From Helicostylum pulchrum (taxonomy: Eukaryota; Mucoromycota; Mucoromycetes; Mucorales; Mucoraceae), in NCBI GenBank assembly GCA_025677825.1, contig JAIXMO010000006.1, positions 372,001 through 436,000 on the forward strand: 64,000 nt of DNA, in the 5' to 3' direction. The translations under genes were made by a program, and so were the position numbers. Shown here one piece after another: positions 12,243 through 23,069 of this stretch; position 1 is the stretch's first letter; the number at the start of each line of letters is the position of its first letter. Under the pieces are notes generated by a model. It did no database searches. It had not been told where the DNA came from and saw only the letters and a program-made list of their open reading frames with translations.

Positions 12243-13652
12243 ATGGCCACCCGTCATTTTACGTCTAAATTACGCGCTATGCTAAACCGCCCAAAAGATT
12301 CAAATACGAGCCAACAAGTAGTAGTTGCGGATCAATCTCAGCCATCTCCTATTATGCAATGTCCCACTAGTATGACTTTACTTTTCGTTCTAACACTCGA
12401 AACCATTTTGGTATGCATTACGGAAAGTTTTGTCATATATTATCATAGTAAAATCTTTGCTGCTTGCCAATTTTCATTAAATACGATTGGTCTTGGCCAA
12501 GCTGATTTTATCTATCATGGTTTGTATATGGCTACACCGATTTACCAACTGTGCTTATATTTGGATACTTTACGTCAACGCAATGTATTTCAATTATTTA
12601 CATTGGTGTTATTTGGTAAGTTTCTTTTTTTTAAAATATATATATGATAACACTCTACTTATTAAAAAATGAGTTTACCTTACTTTAGGTGGTCTGATGG
12701 TGATATTTTCCGGTATCCAAACAATGCAACACATGATTTTTGAACAAAGCGGTTGTGATCCATGGAATCAAAATAGTAACAACAACATAACATTTCCAAA
12801 TACGACATTATTGTCATCATTGAAAATGTCCGTTATTATCAGTAACACAACTTTACCCGTATCCATTTACCAAGACACCATGGATGCAAATATATCCAAC
12901 ATACGACCCTTTGAATACAGTTCACTAGCCTTCATTATACTCGTCTTTTTTATCATGTTGATTTGTGTGATTAAACTCTATAAACTGTTTCATTGGAATA
13001 ATTATTTATTTCATACGTTTGCTGCTAACGATATGCGGTTACGTAACGCTATGATTTCTTGGGCTATCTTTACTGGTTTACTCAAGATTGATTTCTTTTT
13101 CGCCTTTGCTTACGCGATTCAGTTAGTTCCTACGGCTTTACTAGGGTACACTGATATACCGTTGTTTGAAGGCGCCTTGGTATTTGCAGTCAGTTTCATT
13201 GCGTTTTTACTCGCAATTCATTCTATTCGAAACGAAGATATGAGAACACTTGGTGTATTTAATACAATTGTTTTAGGTTCCATTGGTTATTTTGGGTACC
13301 GTCTCTATACATTTGGTATACACAGGGAAATAGATCCCTTTATGGTAAATTGTATATCTTTTTTTTCTATATAAATACAAACTAAAATATCACGTTGTAG
13401 TTGACAAGATATGATTTACTATTTACAACATTGGTAATGACACTTTTGATGATTTTGACATTATGTACAGGGTTAGTCTGTGTACGCAACGTTGTGTTGA
13501 ACAAGGTTAGAATTTTACAAGACTTCAAGTGCGTCTGTCCTACTTGCTACTTTCATCGCTCGACTGGTACAGAAAGTGATACACCACAAGAGCCTAGTAA
13601 CTTGGAAGCAGCTTCACAAAATACAGTAGATTTACCCTCTGATAACAAATAA
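12243..13652 (+). CDS. Polytopic membrane protein, UPF0658 (Golgi membrane protein)-like
   Basis: Predicted exons are 12243-12615, 12689-13344 and 13401-13652 (426 aa). At least seven hydrophobic segments are visible: near residues 44-62, 82-103, 117-137, a long central one (SSLAFIILVFFIMLICVIKL), ISWAIFTGLLKIDFFFAFAY, FEGALVFAVSFIAFLLAI, TLGVFNTIVLGSIGYFGY and a last one (LLFTTLVMTLLMILTLCTG). A hydrophilic loop after the third span carries several Asn-rich sequons. The short FAANDMRLRNAMISWAIFTG stretch and overall pattern match my memory of the UPF0658 family annotated in Mucorales and fission yeast, which has no proven role. The C-terminal tail is Ser/Thr-rich with a CVCPTCYFH cysteine cluster. 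Family assignment is tentative; the gene itself is secure. Confidence 0.75.
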
Positions 13653-13855
13653 TAAAAAAAAAACGCGATTATATATGTTTTTTTGAAGAATAAATTTTAT
13701 TTTTTAACACAAAAAAGAAACTATGAAAAAAGCCATTATACACAGAGTTAACTATATAAAAAAAACTGAGAAAATTATATTAGTAAAAAAGAATAATTTA
13801 GATATTTTTTTAAATAATAAAAGGGAAAAGTGTTTGTCTCGTAACTAAGAAGACA
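13653..13855. other. Intergenic spacer
   Basis: A-rich 3' flank of the membrane-protein gene. No coding signal. Confidence 0.5.
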
Positions 13856-13857
13856 AC

Positions 13858-14061
13858 CATATAAGCGCAATAAAAAAATAAAGCAGGTTGGCTTCAACTC
13901 TATCGAGACGGAACCATCTAACTCGGACCACACCTAGAACAGGTGGACCACACTTAAGACAATATAATTAATATTCCACCGGTGTAACAGAGAACCATCA
14001 CTGTGATGTAAGCTCGAAGGCTAGTCGGTTCACCTGACATGACCTGTGGGTTTTTTTTTTG
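13858..14061 (+). ncRNA. Candidate structured non-coding RNA (unassigned)
   Basis: A roughly 190-base patch of balanced base composition stands out in A+T-rich intergenic DNA and ends in a run of ten T at 14051-14060, as RNA polymerase III transcripts do. It holds two copies of GGACCACAC around a possible CACCT/AGGTG hairpin (13935-13961). It also contains GTTGGCTTCAACTC, which resembles an A-box, and GTGATG...CCTGAC, reminiscent of box C/D. It has no open reading frame. I compared it mentally with U1-U6, U3, 5S, SRP, RNase P and MRP cores and could not assign it. The opposite strand lacks a terminator, which favours the plus strand. Confidence 0.35.
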
Positions 14062-14296
14062 TCCAAGGGACAATAATAATAAAATAAAAAAAACGAGTTG
14101 ATAATTACCTTTTAGTTCAAGAATGTCATTAAAAAGTAGTAAAAAAGTTTTTCTTTACTTTTAGTTTTTTATATTAAAGTGGAAATGTCTACCGGTCACA
14201 ATAAGCCACAAATTTTCTTTTTCTCCTCCCCTCCTCTTTTCAAGTACAGCATATCTTGTTCCTTTCTTCCTTTTTTCCCCCTTCTTATTATCAACT

Positions 14297-16140
14297 ATGA
14301 CAGCCATTAAAGAATACGCACAGATATGTAACGACCTTTCGGATAAAAACGAATATACCCAAATACCTTTAATAAAAAATGAATGGAAAGTTTTACGTGA
14401 CAGGTGTGTGTAAATAATAATAATAATAATAACAACAAAAAAAGGGGGATTTGGAGAGGAGATACTTATGCGTTTAATTAGCACAGAAATAAACACATAT
14501 TTACCAGCGCAAAACCATATCACCGTAACAACCGGTATCACAAATAAAAAAATTCATTCATTAAATAACTTTGAGTCGATCGATATAAGACAATCCATTA
14601 CGAATAAACGAGGTCATATATTCAACACGGGCGCATCCATTTGGGCAATGGAATTTGTTCCTAAACCTGCGTCTTTACCTCGAAACCATACACAGTATTT
14701 AGCAGTAGGTGGATATAACTCAACACACGAACATTATACATTTGAAAACAATCCTTATGTTCCAAACGCAATTCAAATTTGGAAATGTACTTCGGATACA
14801 AGTGTCAGAGCTAAACCTCAGTTAGATATGTGCCTTTTGCATGATTTTGGTGTAGTAGTAGATTTTAAATGGTGTCCTTATAGTGTATACAACACAAAGG
14901 ATAAACTTGGTATAGTTGCTGTATTATTCGGTAATGGAGAGATTAAAGTATTCGTTGTACCGCATCCTCAACTTATACGGGATCAAGAAAATATACCCGT
15001 AAAAGAAACTGTATATTGTAAGCCAATAGATTTACATCCAATGTATCATTTTTTATATATACTAAGCGCATTATGTATGTAACAAAAAAAGTAAAAATAG
15101 AAGCTGCAAGACTTGACTTAAAGTTACCGAGAATATATAATTTATGCTTTACTTGGGGTGGATACAGAAAACTAGCATGTGGTACAAAAGCAGGGAACAT
15201 TGTAGTATGGAATATACTTGATTCCCTTTTAACAAAAACACCTACAGTCATTGTAAATATACTAAACGCCAGTTTTTTATCGATACGAAGTATCACTTGG
15301 TCATCTCTAATAGACGGAGATATCATTTATTCTTCTGACGCTGATGGCAATGCGCTTTTGCATGATTTAAGTGATCCTTTTCTACCTTCCAAAATATTCA
15401 GAGCGCGATGTAAAAAAAAGAAGACTTTGTTTTTTTAAAAAAAAATATTAATTTTTATATTCAGGTACGTATATGTGCATTGCTGGTACTGGCCATAGCG
15501 AACAATTTATATTTGGCGATACAGATGGCACAACAAGAACTAATGTAACATTTCAGAATAAGTGCTCAGTGACGTTAACGATGCATAATGCTTTGATTTG
15601 GTCTATTGCTACTTGTCCATACCATGGCATTGCCGCTACATCTGCTTCCAACGGTACTGTCATGGTTAAACTTTACGCAAACGAAGAGTATATATTAAAA
15701 CCTAAGCATAAAGTAAGTAGTAGTACATTGAAAACACACAACACCACGCATTTTAAGAAACTGAAATCATGTACAGCTAAAGGTATTAGAGTATACTCTT
15801 TACAAACTGATTTATGATCAGACTAGTAAAAAATATACTTATGTCGAAGGGTTTAAAGGCGAGGTAAATACTGTCCTCTTTTTTTATCGTGTACAGATAC
15901 TAAACTATAGTTCGTTTTTTTATATAGACAAATTTACCGAAGCGAGAATACCATGATATATTAGTTGACCCTATTGTATCCATAAATAAGGTAGCATAAT
16001 GCTACTTATACATTAATATATTAGATATACTGAGTGTTTTACATTAGGTTGTATGGAATAACAATAATAACGCTTGTGGATGGGTCGCGTCCGGAGGAAA
16101 GGCAGGGCTTTGCAGACTTGAATTTACAGGTTGTAATTAG
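14297..16140 (+). CDS. TFIIIC WD40 subunit (GTF3C2/Sfc6-like)
   Basis: Predicted exons are 14297-14403, 14482-15017, 15092-15409, 15465-15712, 15777-15863, 15928-15990 and 16048-16140 (483 aa). TFIIIC binds A/B boxes of tRNA genes and recruits TFIIIB for RNA polymerase III. The order of blades is characteristic: GASIWAMEFVP with QYLAVGGY, NAIQIWKC, DFKWCPYS, LGIVAVLFGNGEIKVFVVP, LCFTWGGYRKLACGTKAGN then VVWNI, IRSITWSS with IYSSDADG, SIATCPYHGIAATSASNG and a final WVASGGKAGLCRLEF. After exon 4 the YDQTSKKYTYVEGF stretch fits the family's linker. The acceptor of the second intron (AAAAAAAG at 15091) is weak but is the only one that keeps frame. The first donor is GTGTGT. Subunit identity rests on blade pattern, so another WD40 factor is not fully excluded. 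Confidence 0.8.
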
Positions 16141-16270
16141 TTAATCATGGTCGGGGGACATAATAATAAAAAAGCTTAATAATAAAATATATAGTAATTC
16201 GCACGATAACCTTTTCAACTCATCTTAAACATATTCTTTTTTTATAAAGCCAAAAAAAAAAACCATTGCT

Positions 16271-17188
16271 ATGCAAGACAAACATACCATGAGTAAACAC
16301 TCGGCTACAATGAAAAGAGTCGAGATTGTAGAAGAGCACGAGGTATTAAGCCCCGAAGAACAAGAGTTAAAAAACCAAGAACAACAATTGGCCATTGTGA
16401 AAGAATTGCGAAGTTCAGAAGAATGGTATGAAACAACACCCTACAACTATATGACTCCTTCTGCTATTGAACACTCACTTACCGCTCACTCACTTCGTGG
16501 ACCGCATAAGATATTACGTAGACCGCTTAAATTCTTTAACAAAGATAAAACGAAATGTATTGTTATTGTTTATCTCGGAGACCATATGTAAGTGTGTTAC
16601 AGCTTTTGTTTATGGCAGAAGTTGGGGGTATTATCAGGAGAGAACGGGAAGCATATGCTAAAAAAGAAAGTTTATATAATTCTTTATGATTACTTGATAT
16701 GATTTTTTTTTTGGGTTGTTGACCTGTTGGGGCATTTTTTCTTTCCTGTCATTGGGTTAAGTTTCTTATTATAGCAACTCTTGTTACCCAAAAAAAAAAA
16801 AAATAGATCAGAAAAAAAAATTAATATGAATTGTTGTTATTTATTAGGTGCAATAAAGAAGTTATTCATAATGGGGTACTGGCTACGTTACTCGATGAAC
16901 ATTTAGCTTATGTGGTAATAGGTTATCGATCTTTTTTCTAAAAAAAAATATATATTCTTACAAATAATATTTTAGACCTTGCCTCATTTACCCAATTCGA
17001 CGGGTTTTACTGCGAATCTAAACGTTGACTATCATGAAACAGTTTCTCCTAATCAATGGATGATCATTCAAGGCCAGCTAGATAAAGTTGACGGACGTAA
17101 GGCCTACGCCGACGCATGGATAGAGAATATTAAAGGTGTACGAATTGCTGAAGCAAGAGCTCTCTATATTAGTCCTAGAACCCAATAG
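16271..17188 (+). CDS. Hotdog-fold (4HBT) thioesterase, probably mitochondrial
   Basis: Predicted exons are 16271-16587, 16848-16914 and 16976-17188 (198 aa). Hotdog thioesterases of the THEM4/5-like group hydrolyse acyl-CoAs. The hotdog part is seen from about residue 105: HMCNKEVIHNGVLATLLDEH, then LPHLPNSTGFTANLNVDY, PNQWMIIQGQLDKVDGRKAY and ARALYISPRT. The usual HGG motif before the long helix is replaced here by H-N-G, while the following helix with LLDEH is intact. The first half is an N-terminal extension with charged helices and a WYETTPYNYM segment seen in fungal members. The first intron is 260 nt, about four times longer than most in this window, and contains T- and A-runs. An alternative short intron inside it would not restore the frame. 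Confidence 0.8.
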
Positions 17189-17464
17189 TTTTTTTTTTCT
17201 TTTTTTTTTTTACCCCATACAGTAATTGAAAATGATTTTAAACAATAATCGATTTTTTTGCAGCACCCAAATTCTGGGGATCTGAGTTTTTCTTTCTATT
17301 TGCCAATTAAATTTTTTGATACCTGTCTTTTTGCCCTATAAACACTGCATACCGGTTACTATTCCCGAAAAAGTCATATAAAAAAAAAACCTTTTTAAGC
17401 TAAAAAAAACCAAATTTCTTTTCTTTTTTTTCTTTACCTCTTTTCTTTTAAAAAATTTCTTATA

Positions 17465-18359
17465 ATGGATTTGGATAAGCTTACTCCTATTCCCGGAATT
17501 CCTTTCCCTGAATTATATGAATTCTTTATGGATTGGAAGACACCTGTTGCTATTGCTGTAACTTATGCTACTCTTGTCCATATCTTCAACCCTTCTGCCG
17601 AGTCTGCTAAGCTCTCTCGTGTTGAAGCAAAGAACCGTGGTGAAAGTAATGCTTCCAAATCTAGTAAATTAATGACTGCATTCGTCTTTTTACATAATTT
17701 GTTCCTTTCTGTTTACTCGGCCATTACCTTCATTAACATGGCTCAATCTATGCATGCACTCTTCAACCGTGGTTCAAGTATTCATGATGCTGTAAGTAAA
17801 TTTATTTGGGGGATCTACCATTTTTTTTTCTTGTATTAATTTTTTTTTTTAGTATTGTGATTCAGATAATTTCTTATGGAATGATTCCCTCGGTTATTGG
17901 GGTTATCTCTTCTATCTTTCCAAGTTCTACGAAGTTATCGATACCGCTATTATTATTATGAAGGGTCGTCGTTCATCTCTTTTACAAACTTATCATCATT
18001 CTGGAGCTATGATTACCATGTGGTCCGGTATCCGTTATCAAGCTCAACCTATTTGGATCTTCGTTGTATTCAACTCTTTCATTCACTCCATCATGTACAT
18101 GTACTACGCTATGACCTCCATTGGTCTTCATCCTCCTGGTAAGCGTTATTTGACTTCCATGCAAATCTCTCAATTCTTGGTCGGTTGTTCCACTGCTATC
18201 AGTTATACCATTGTACCCAACTGTCTCAAGACTCCTGGTCAACAATTCGCTGTCGCCGTTAATGTTGCTTATCTTTTACCTCTTACCTACCTCTTTGTCG
18301 ATTTCGCTCGTAAGACTTACGGTAAGCGTAAGGCAGCCAATACCAAGAAATCCGAGTAA
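17465..18359 (+). CDS. Fatty-acid elongase, ELO/GNS1-SUR4 family
   Basis: Predicted exons are 17465-17791 and 17853-18359 (277 aa). ELO proteins are the condensing enzymes of ER fatty-acid elongation, joining malonyl-CoA to an acyl-CoA. Family signatures are present in order: MTAFVFLHNLFLSVYSAITF, YLFYLSKFYEVIDTAIIIMKG, the histidine box LLQTYHHSGAM and NSFIHSIMYMYYAMTSIG, followed by late membrane spans. About seven hydrophobic segments are seen. The C-terminus KRKAANTKKSE ends in a lysine-rich tail that can serve ER retrieval. Codon usage is biased toward CGT/ATC/GGT, as in a well-expressed gene. The YHH box is closer to polyunsaturated-type elongases than to the HVxHH of yeast Elo1-3, but chain-length specificity cannot be read from this. 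Confidence 0.93.
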
Positions 18360-19040
18360 GAGAAAAAAAAAACCTTCATCATTTCAAAATATCTACAGGG
18401 GGAGTTAAAAAGTATATCAAAAAGAGAGATAGAGCAAAAAAGGGAAACGTTTGAAAACAACTTTATTTATTCTATTTTACCCTTATCGTACTTTTTTTTA
18501 ACATATCTTCTATACTTCCATTGTTGATATATTTTCATTTCTACATTTTGTAATATATATATTTAAATCAACTTACTATAAGGTTTTTTTCAAAAATAAA
18601 AATTTTATTTAAAAAAAAAATTGGGAAAACCAGTATAAAAAATTATGTGTGTGGAAGATAGTTGGGAGAAGAGTATTAAGTGTCAAATCATTACATTGTA
18701 TTTTTAGATTTTACAAAAATAAACCCTTTTAGGCTGTTCGTGTAACTTCGATAGCTATTGCCTTCAAGCTTCCAAAAAAAACGTTTAGCCAATACTTGTT
18801 TATTTCGCGTTTGGTTGTTATTTACTGATTTGACGACTTGATAGATTACATAAATAATTAATCATGATAAAATGGAGGGTCTATTTATGTATCTATCTTT
18901 TTTTGCAACGTCTTTTTCTTTTTTCTTTTTATTTTACAGATATAATAGACTACGTAGAACGTTTTTTCTTCGGGAAAAAAAAGACTTGCCATCTTACAGG
19001 CGAAACATTTTTCATGTGCCAGGAAATATAAACATTTGAA
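18360..19040. other. Gene-free spacer after the elongase gene
   Basis: Polyadenylation-type A/T-rich DNA and no coding frame. A 30-bp block at 19003-19032 (AAACATTTTTCATGTGCC then AGGAAATATAAA) recurs at 33513-33542 with one mismatch, at the 3' end of an orphan-family pseudogene. Confidence 0.5.
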
Positions 19041-19053
19041 AACGACACTTTTT

Positions 19054-19130
19054 CGACTCCAAAATAAATTTGGCACACCTTATTATTTTTTTTGGCACGC
19101 ATTTTTTTATTTTTGGTAGTATTTATACTT
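19054..19130 (+). repeat. Terminal-repeat-like block, left copy
   Basis: CGACTCCAAAATAAATTTGG at 19054 and the following GGCACGCATTTTTTTATTT recur in inverse orientation at 24480-24535. They may be the left terminus of the element whose transposase lies at 23070-24382. Confidence 0.6.
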
Positions 19131-19134
19131 CTGT

Positions 19135-21900
19135 TCGGCCCGGACTAAAAAAAAGTTATATCCCCTAAGCATTTTTTTTATATCCCCTAAGAGACCCGAT
19201 TTGAAATAATGTTAGTTTTTTTACTGTTCTTTCCTATGAGAATATTGATTTATATGATACATATTTGTTTTATTGATGTTGTTTCTACTATGATATTCGT
19301 CGTCGCATGGTAACAACATAAAAGAGGTGAAATCCACATTGAATTAGTGTGACCATCTCTTCATTGTTGTTAGATACTATTTTTTATTATTTGGAATTAT
19401 TTGATTATACTATATTAGCTTTCTAAGATATTACTTATATATATTATATAAGGAATATTGAGGTCGTCACCACAGTATTATTTACTTTATATACTGGACG
19501 ATAGATGCCAAGAGTCCAGGATATCCCGTCATGCCTATATATACTAGATCTGACGGAACAATAAGAAATAACTCAGCATAATTGTAATATGAATTAGACT
19601 ATTTTGCGTGCTGATCAACAGCTTACTACTGTCTTTTATTATTATTATTATTTTTACTTTGTGCTTTACCTATTCCTATCGCTAAATCACCTCGTTATTG
19701 ATCGCTCGAAAAATATTCCACTTTCATATGATGGTGATGTTTTCATACCAATGGTTCTCGATAATTCTACTGCCTTCCTTCAGTAAAAAAGCTAATGAAA
19801 TTATCTTTCTTCGACTATTGATAAAGTGAGACTATAAAGAAGAGGCAGAAAGAAAACAGCAGAATAATATAATAGTAAAAAAAAAGTAAAGAGTTCTACA
19901 AATTTAATGATGATAATTTGGCTCTCTTTATCGGTGCAATAATCTAAAAAGATAGCACAATGATGTAGTATCAAATGTGCAGTGCTCTGTTATATACTGA
20001 CTTATCATAAATAGGCATATATAACTATTTAAATTCAATGAGCTCATATATCTAGAAATAAGGTCTAGACACTGATGTTCTGATAATGACATAGTACACA
20101 CTTTACAATATGTCTTGCGTTTTAACTTTAAGGTTTAAATGAAATAATAAAATGTGATGGCTATTAACTGGGGTTCTTAAAGCATGAACCACGCGGATCA
20201 TAATTATATGATAGGCTCAATTATGCAATTGAACCATTGTGTGAATAATTACTTTGTCTAAGATTATGAGATATCATATCCCATGCTGCAGGCATAATTT
20301 ATATAAATATCCTTACTTTTAATTTTTAATAAAGATCATACTTATTCACGACCGATTTAATTATTAGTTTTTTATCCTTTATTTTAATATTATTTCTGAA
20401 TTTAACATGCTCTTATAAGTAAAATGCTCTTTTTTTTAATACAGAAGCATACCACCTGCTGTCTTATCGTATATCTATATGTATACAACCGTATTAGTGC
20501 TCTGCTTCTCATTTTGAGCGATTCCAAGTTTCGATATTTTAGGCGAAACTAGATGCTTTCTTCTTGCGGGCGATACTACAGACTGGATAGATATGATATC
20601 AGGTCGTTTCTCTCTTATGTGATTTGTATTATTGATCACGATACTTGGACAACGTTTAAGTAATAAACCATGATTGATTCAATAGTGTGGTATTTATCGA
20701 TTCTTGAGTTAAATATAAAAAAAATAGAAATTAACGAGATCAAACTTAAAAGATTTTATTAAGTAAAAATAGATTAAAGAACTTTTGAATAAAATAAATC
20801 TTTCCTATTTATATGATTTCGGAATCAGACTTGATAGTATGGAGTTTGTAGTTGGGATTTTATATTGATTAATGTTTTTCTTTGGGATATTATTCATCTA
20901 TTTGTGATAGTTGACTTATAATATGTGTTGGCCTTGTCATATATGATTGGGCGACTTATAATTGTCTTTAGATACCTTTAGGCATGGGATATATTTCTAT
21001 ATCTAAAATATGCTAAAGTATCTTTTTATAAAGATAATTCAAATCAAGGAATATTATTCATTGTTGCTGCATGTGCAAGTTAAAGTGAACAGTTGTGTTT
21101 TATAAAGTTAAATCCAGCCATTGAATCTGAGATTAAACTTTACCTACAAGTATTGTTTCTTTATTGCAATCTTGGTGTTGGAGTAATGTATCCTAAAAAC
21201 ATATTCATACATTAAACCTATTACTTGACCATATGTCAAAGTCATATATTTTTATGTTTAAATGTCATAAGGTGATGTTATTCTCTAATCATAACCTGTT
21301 CAAATCTTACAACAAGGTAGCTAATCTTGTGTAAGAATTATTCTTATCCAATAATCATCCTTTATGTATCATTTATTTATATTACGTAAAATAGTTACAA
21401 TTAGCTTTATGCTTGTTATTGTATACTATTTATTGGTTTTAACTTGTGGAACAACGTTTATAGAATTGGATTTCATACTAGACAATTCGTTATATGAAAC
21501 TTTTATGTTTCTTTGTAGTATTTTTATACTAATATTTGAATTTATTCTTTCAATAGTGTACATTTATTATTTATATAAATGCAGACCACCCTCAAATACA
21601 ACAAATAGTGTAAATTAACCATTCATATCTTCAATTTTTTCTCATTCAAAAAAGCATGACAGAATTAATGTGCGTAGCACTCACCAATAATAAAACCCAA
21701 GTAGTTAAATTCATTGAAATTTGTATTTATCCGCGAAGTAACGTTTATTTTAAAATAGCTTTTTCAGTTCTCAATCACTTTTGCACAAGCAATTGATTTA
21801 ACAGGATCTACCACGTGAAGGTAAAAGCTTAACAGATCCCAGGGGGGGGGGGTATAAGGTAGTTAATGACGGCAAGAATAAAGAGAAATAAAAAGGGTAA
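19135..21900. other. Long A+T-rich region without recognisable genes
   Basis: About 2.8 kb with no frame I would call a gene. Local structure includes a tandem TATATCCCCTAAG pair near 19160-19190 and an imperfect inverted repeat at 19311-19373. At 21364-21618 there is an 84-residue very hydrophobic frame; its composition may simply follow the A+T bias, so I do not call it. A run of ten G occurs at 21842. No mitochondrial gene, LTR or LINE motif was recognised. Confidence 0.55.
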
Positions 21901-21929
21901 AATGTGAAATAAATGTAAAAGGCAAAAAT

Positions 21930-22465
21930 TCGCGTCTGCAGAGAGGGAGGGAAAGCCGATGATGAAATTCTAACTATCGTCAGTCTATGCATCTGCCCAG
22001 CTTAAAGATACGTCTATTGAGAGTCTACAGAGAGGGAGGGAAAGCCGAAGTTGGCAAGTATTCCAACATTCGTCAGTCTATCATCTGCCCAACATAACAA
22101 TAGCATAGCAAATACCAGTAAGCCTGCAGAGAGGGAGGGAAAGCCGATGATAAAAGTTTTCAACGCTCGTCAGTCTATCATCTGCCCAACACTTGAAACC
22201 TTTTAAGCCTACAGAGAGGGAGGGAAAGCCGATGATGAAAGTCTAACTATCGTCAGTCTATGCATCTGCCCAGCTTAAAGATACGTCTATTGAGAGTCTA
22301 CAGAGAGGGAGGGAAAGCCGAAGTTGGCAAGTATTCCAACATTCGTCAGTCTATCATCTGCCCAACATAACAATAGCATAGCAAATACCAGTAAGCCTGC
22401 AGAGAGGGAGGGAAAGCCGATGATAAAAGTTTTCAACGCTCGTCAGTCTATCATCTGCCCAGCTA
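21930..22465 (+). repeat. Minisatellite with three-monomer higher-order repeat (ABCABC)
   Basis: Six monomers start at about 21939, 22028, 22127, 22212, 22301 and 22400, with spacings of 89, 99, 85, 89 and 99. Each has two fixed blocks, CAGAGAGGGAGGGAAAGCCG and CGTCAGTCTAT(G)CATCTGCC, separated by a variable 18-22 base segment. A variable linker of about 30-40 bases follows. Monomers 1-3 differ from one another in the variable parts, but monomers 4-6 repeat them almost exactly, so a 273-bp trimer has been duplicated. In several monomers GATGAT before and ATCATC after the variable segment could pair. Confidence 0.9.
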
Positions 22466-23069
22466 AAAAGTTCCCATAACAAAGAACAAAGAATAATGTT
22501 TAATAAACCATCAGCGAAATAGTGTACATCAATAGCTAAAATCGAAATTTGATGAGAGGTAAGTTAAACTTCTTTGCATCAGAAAAAATTTCCAACTTCA
22601 TCTTACCATCTAGATTCCATATTTAAATAATACACAGTTAATTAGCAAAATAAAAAGCACTCATTACCCTATGACTGTAACTAGAATCGAAGAAAAATAG
22701 AGAAACTCCTTATTTACCAAACAGTTAAGGAAAGTAAGGTGATTGGATGAAACGAAAGATGACGTCAGTTTTAATTTCCACCACGATTTATTCTGATCTT
22801 ATTTCGCTGAGCGAAAATCTCGAAAACGACAATCATTTGCTGACAGACGGCCAATCATTTTCTAGGTAGCGCCATTTATTTTTAGATAATCGACGTTTAT
22901 TTTTCGGAAATCGCCATTTATTTTTTCAGAACGGACAAAATTTACCAGCCGCACTGTGCGGATACGGATACAGATACGAATTTATTTTTTTTGGGACAAA
23001 ATGACATGTTTTTAGGCGTATTTCTTTTTTTTTGTTTTTTTTCAGGTACCAGATCATTTAGAAATTAAC
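22466..23069 (+). other. Transposon 5' flank with subterminal motif repeats
   Basis: Between 22860 and 22990 a motif close to (G/C)CATTTATTTTT-N5-AATCG recurs three times, followed by a GATACGGATACAGATACG stretch. Such subterminal repeats often bind transposase. A poly-T tract leads to the first reading frame of the transposase. No gene lies in the rest. Confidence 0.45.

Noticed and set aside
14161..14541. Minus-strand 126-residue frame
   Set aside because: It overlaps the first exon and intron of the TFIIIC gene; composition is A/T-driven.
15713..15817. Stop in the TFIIIC frame (possible pseudogene)
   Set aside because: A GTAAGT donor at 15713 and a TACAG acceptor at 15776 remove the region in phase and restore family sequence.
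19135..21900. Nuclear copy of mitochondrial DNA
   Set aside because: A/T richness alone suggested it, but no mitochondrial gene or tRNA motif could be found.
21930..22465. CRISPR-like array of repeats and spacers
   Set aside because: The host is eukaryotic. The variable parts recur exactly in the second trimer, unit length varies, and no cas-like gene is near. It is a minisatellite.
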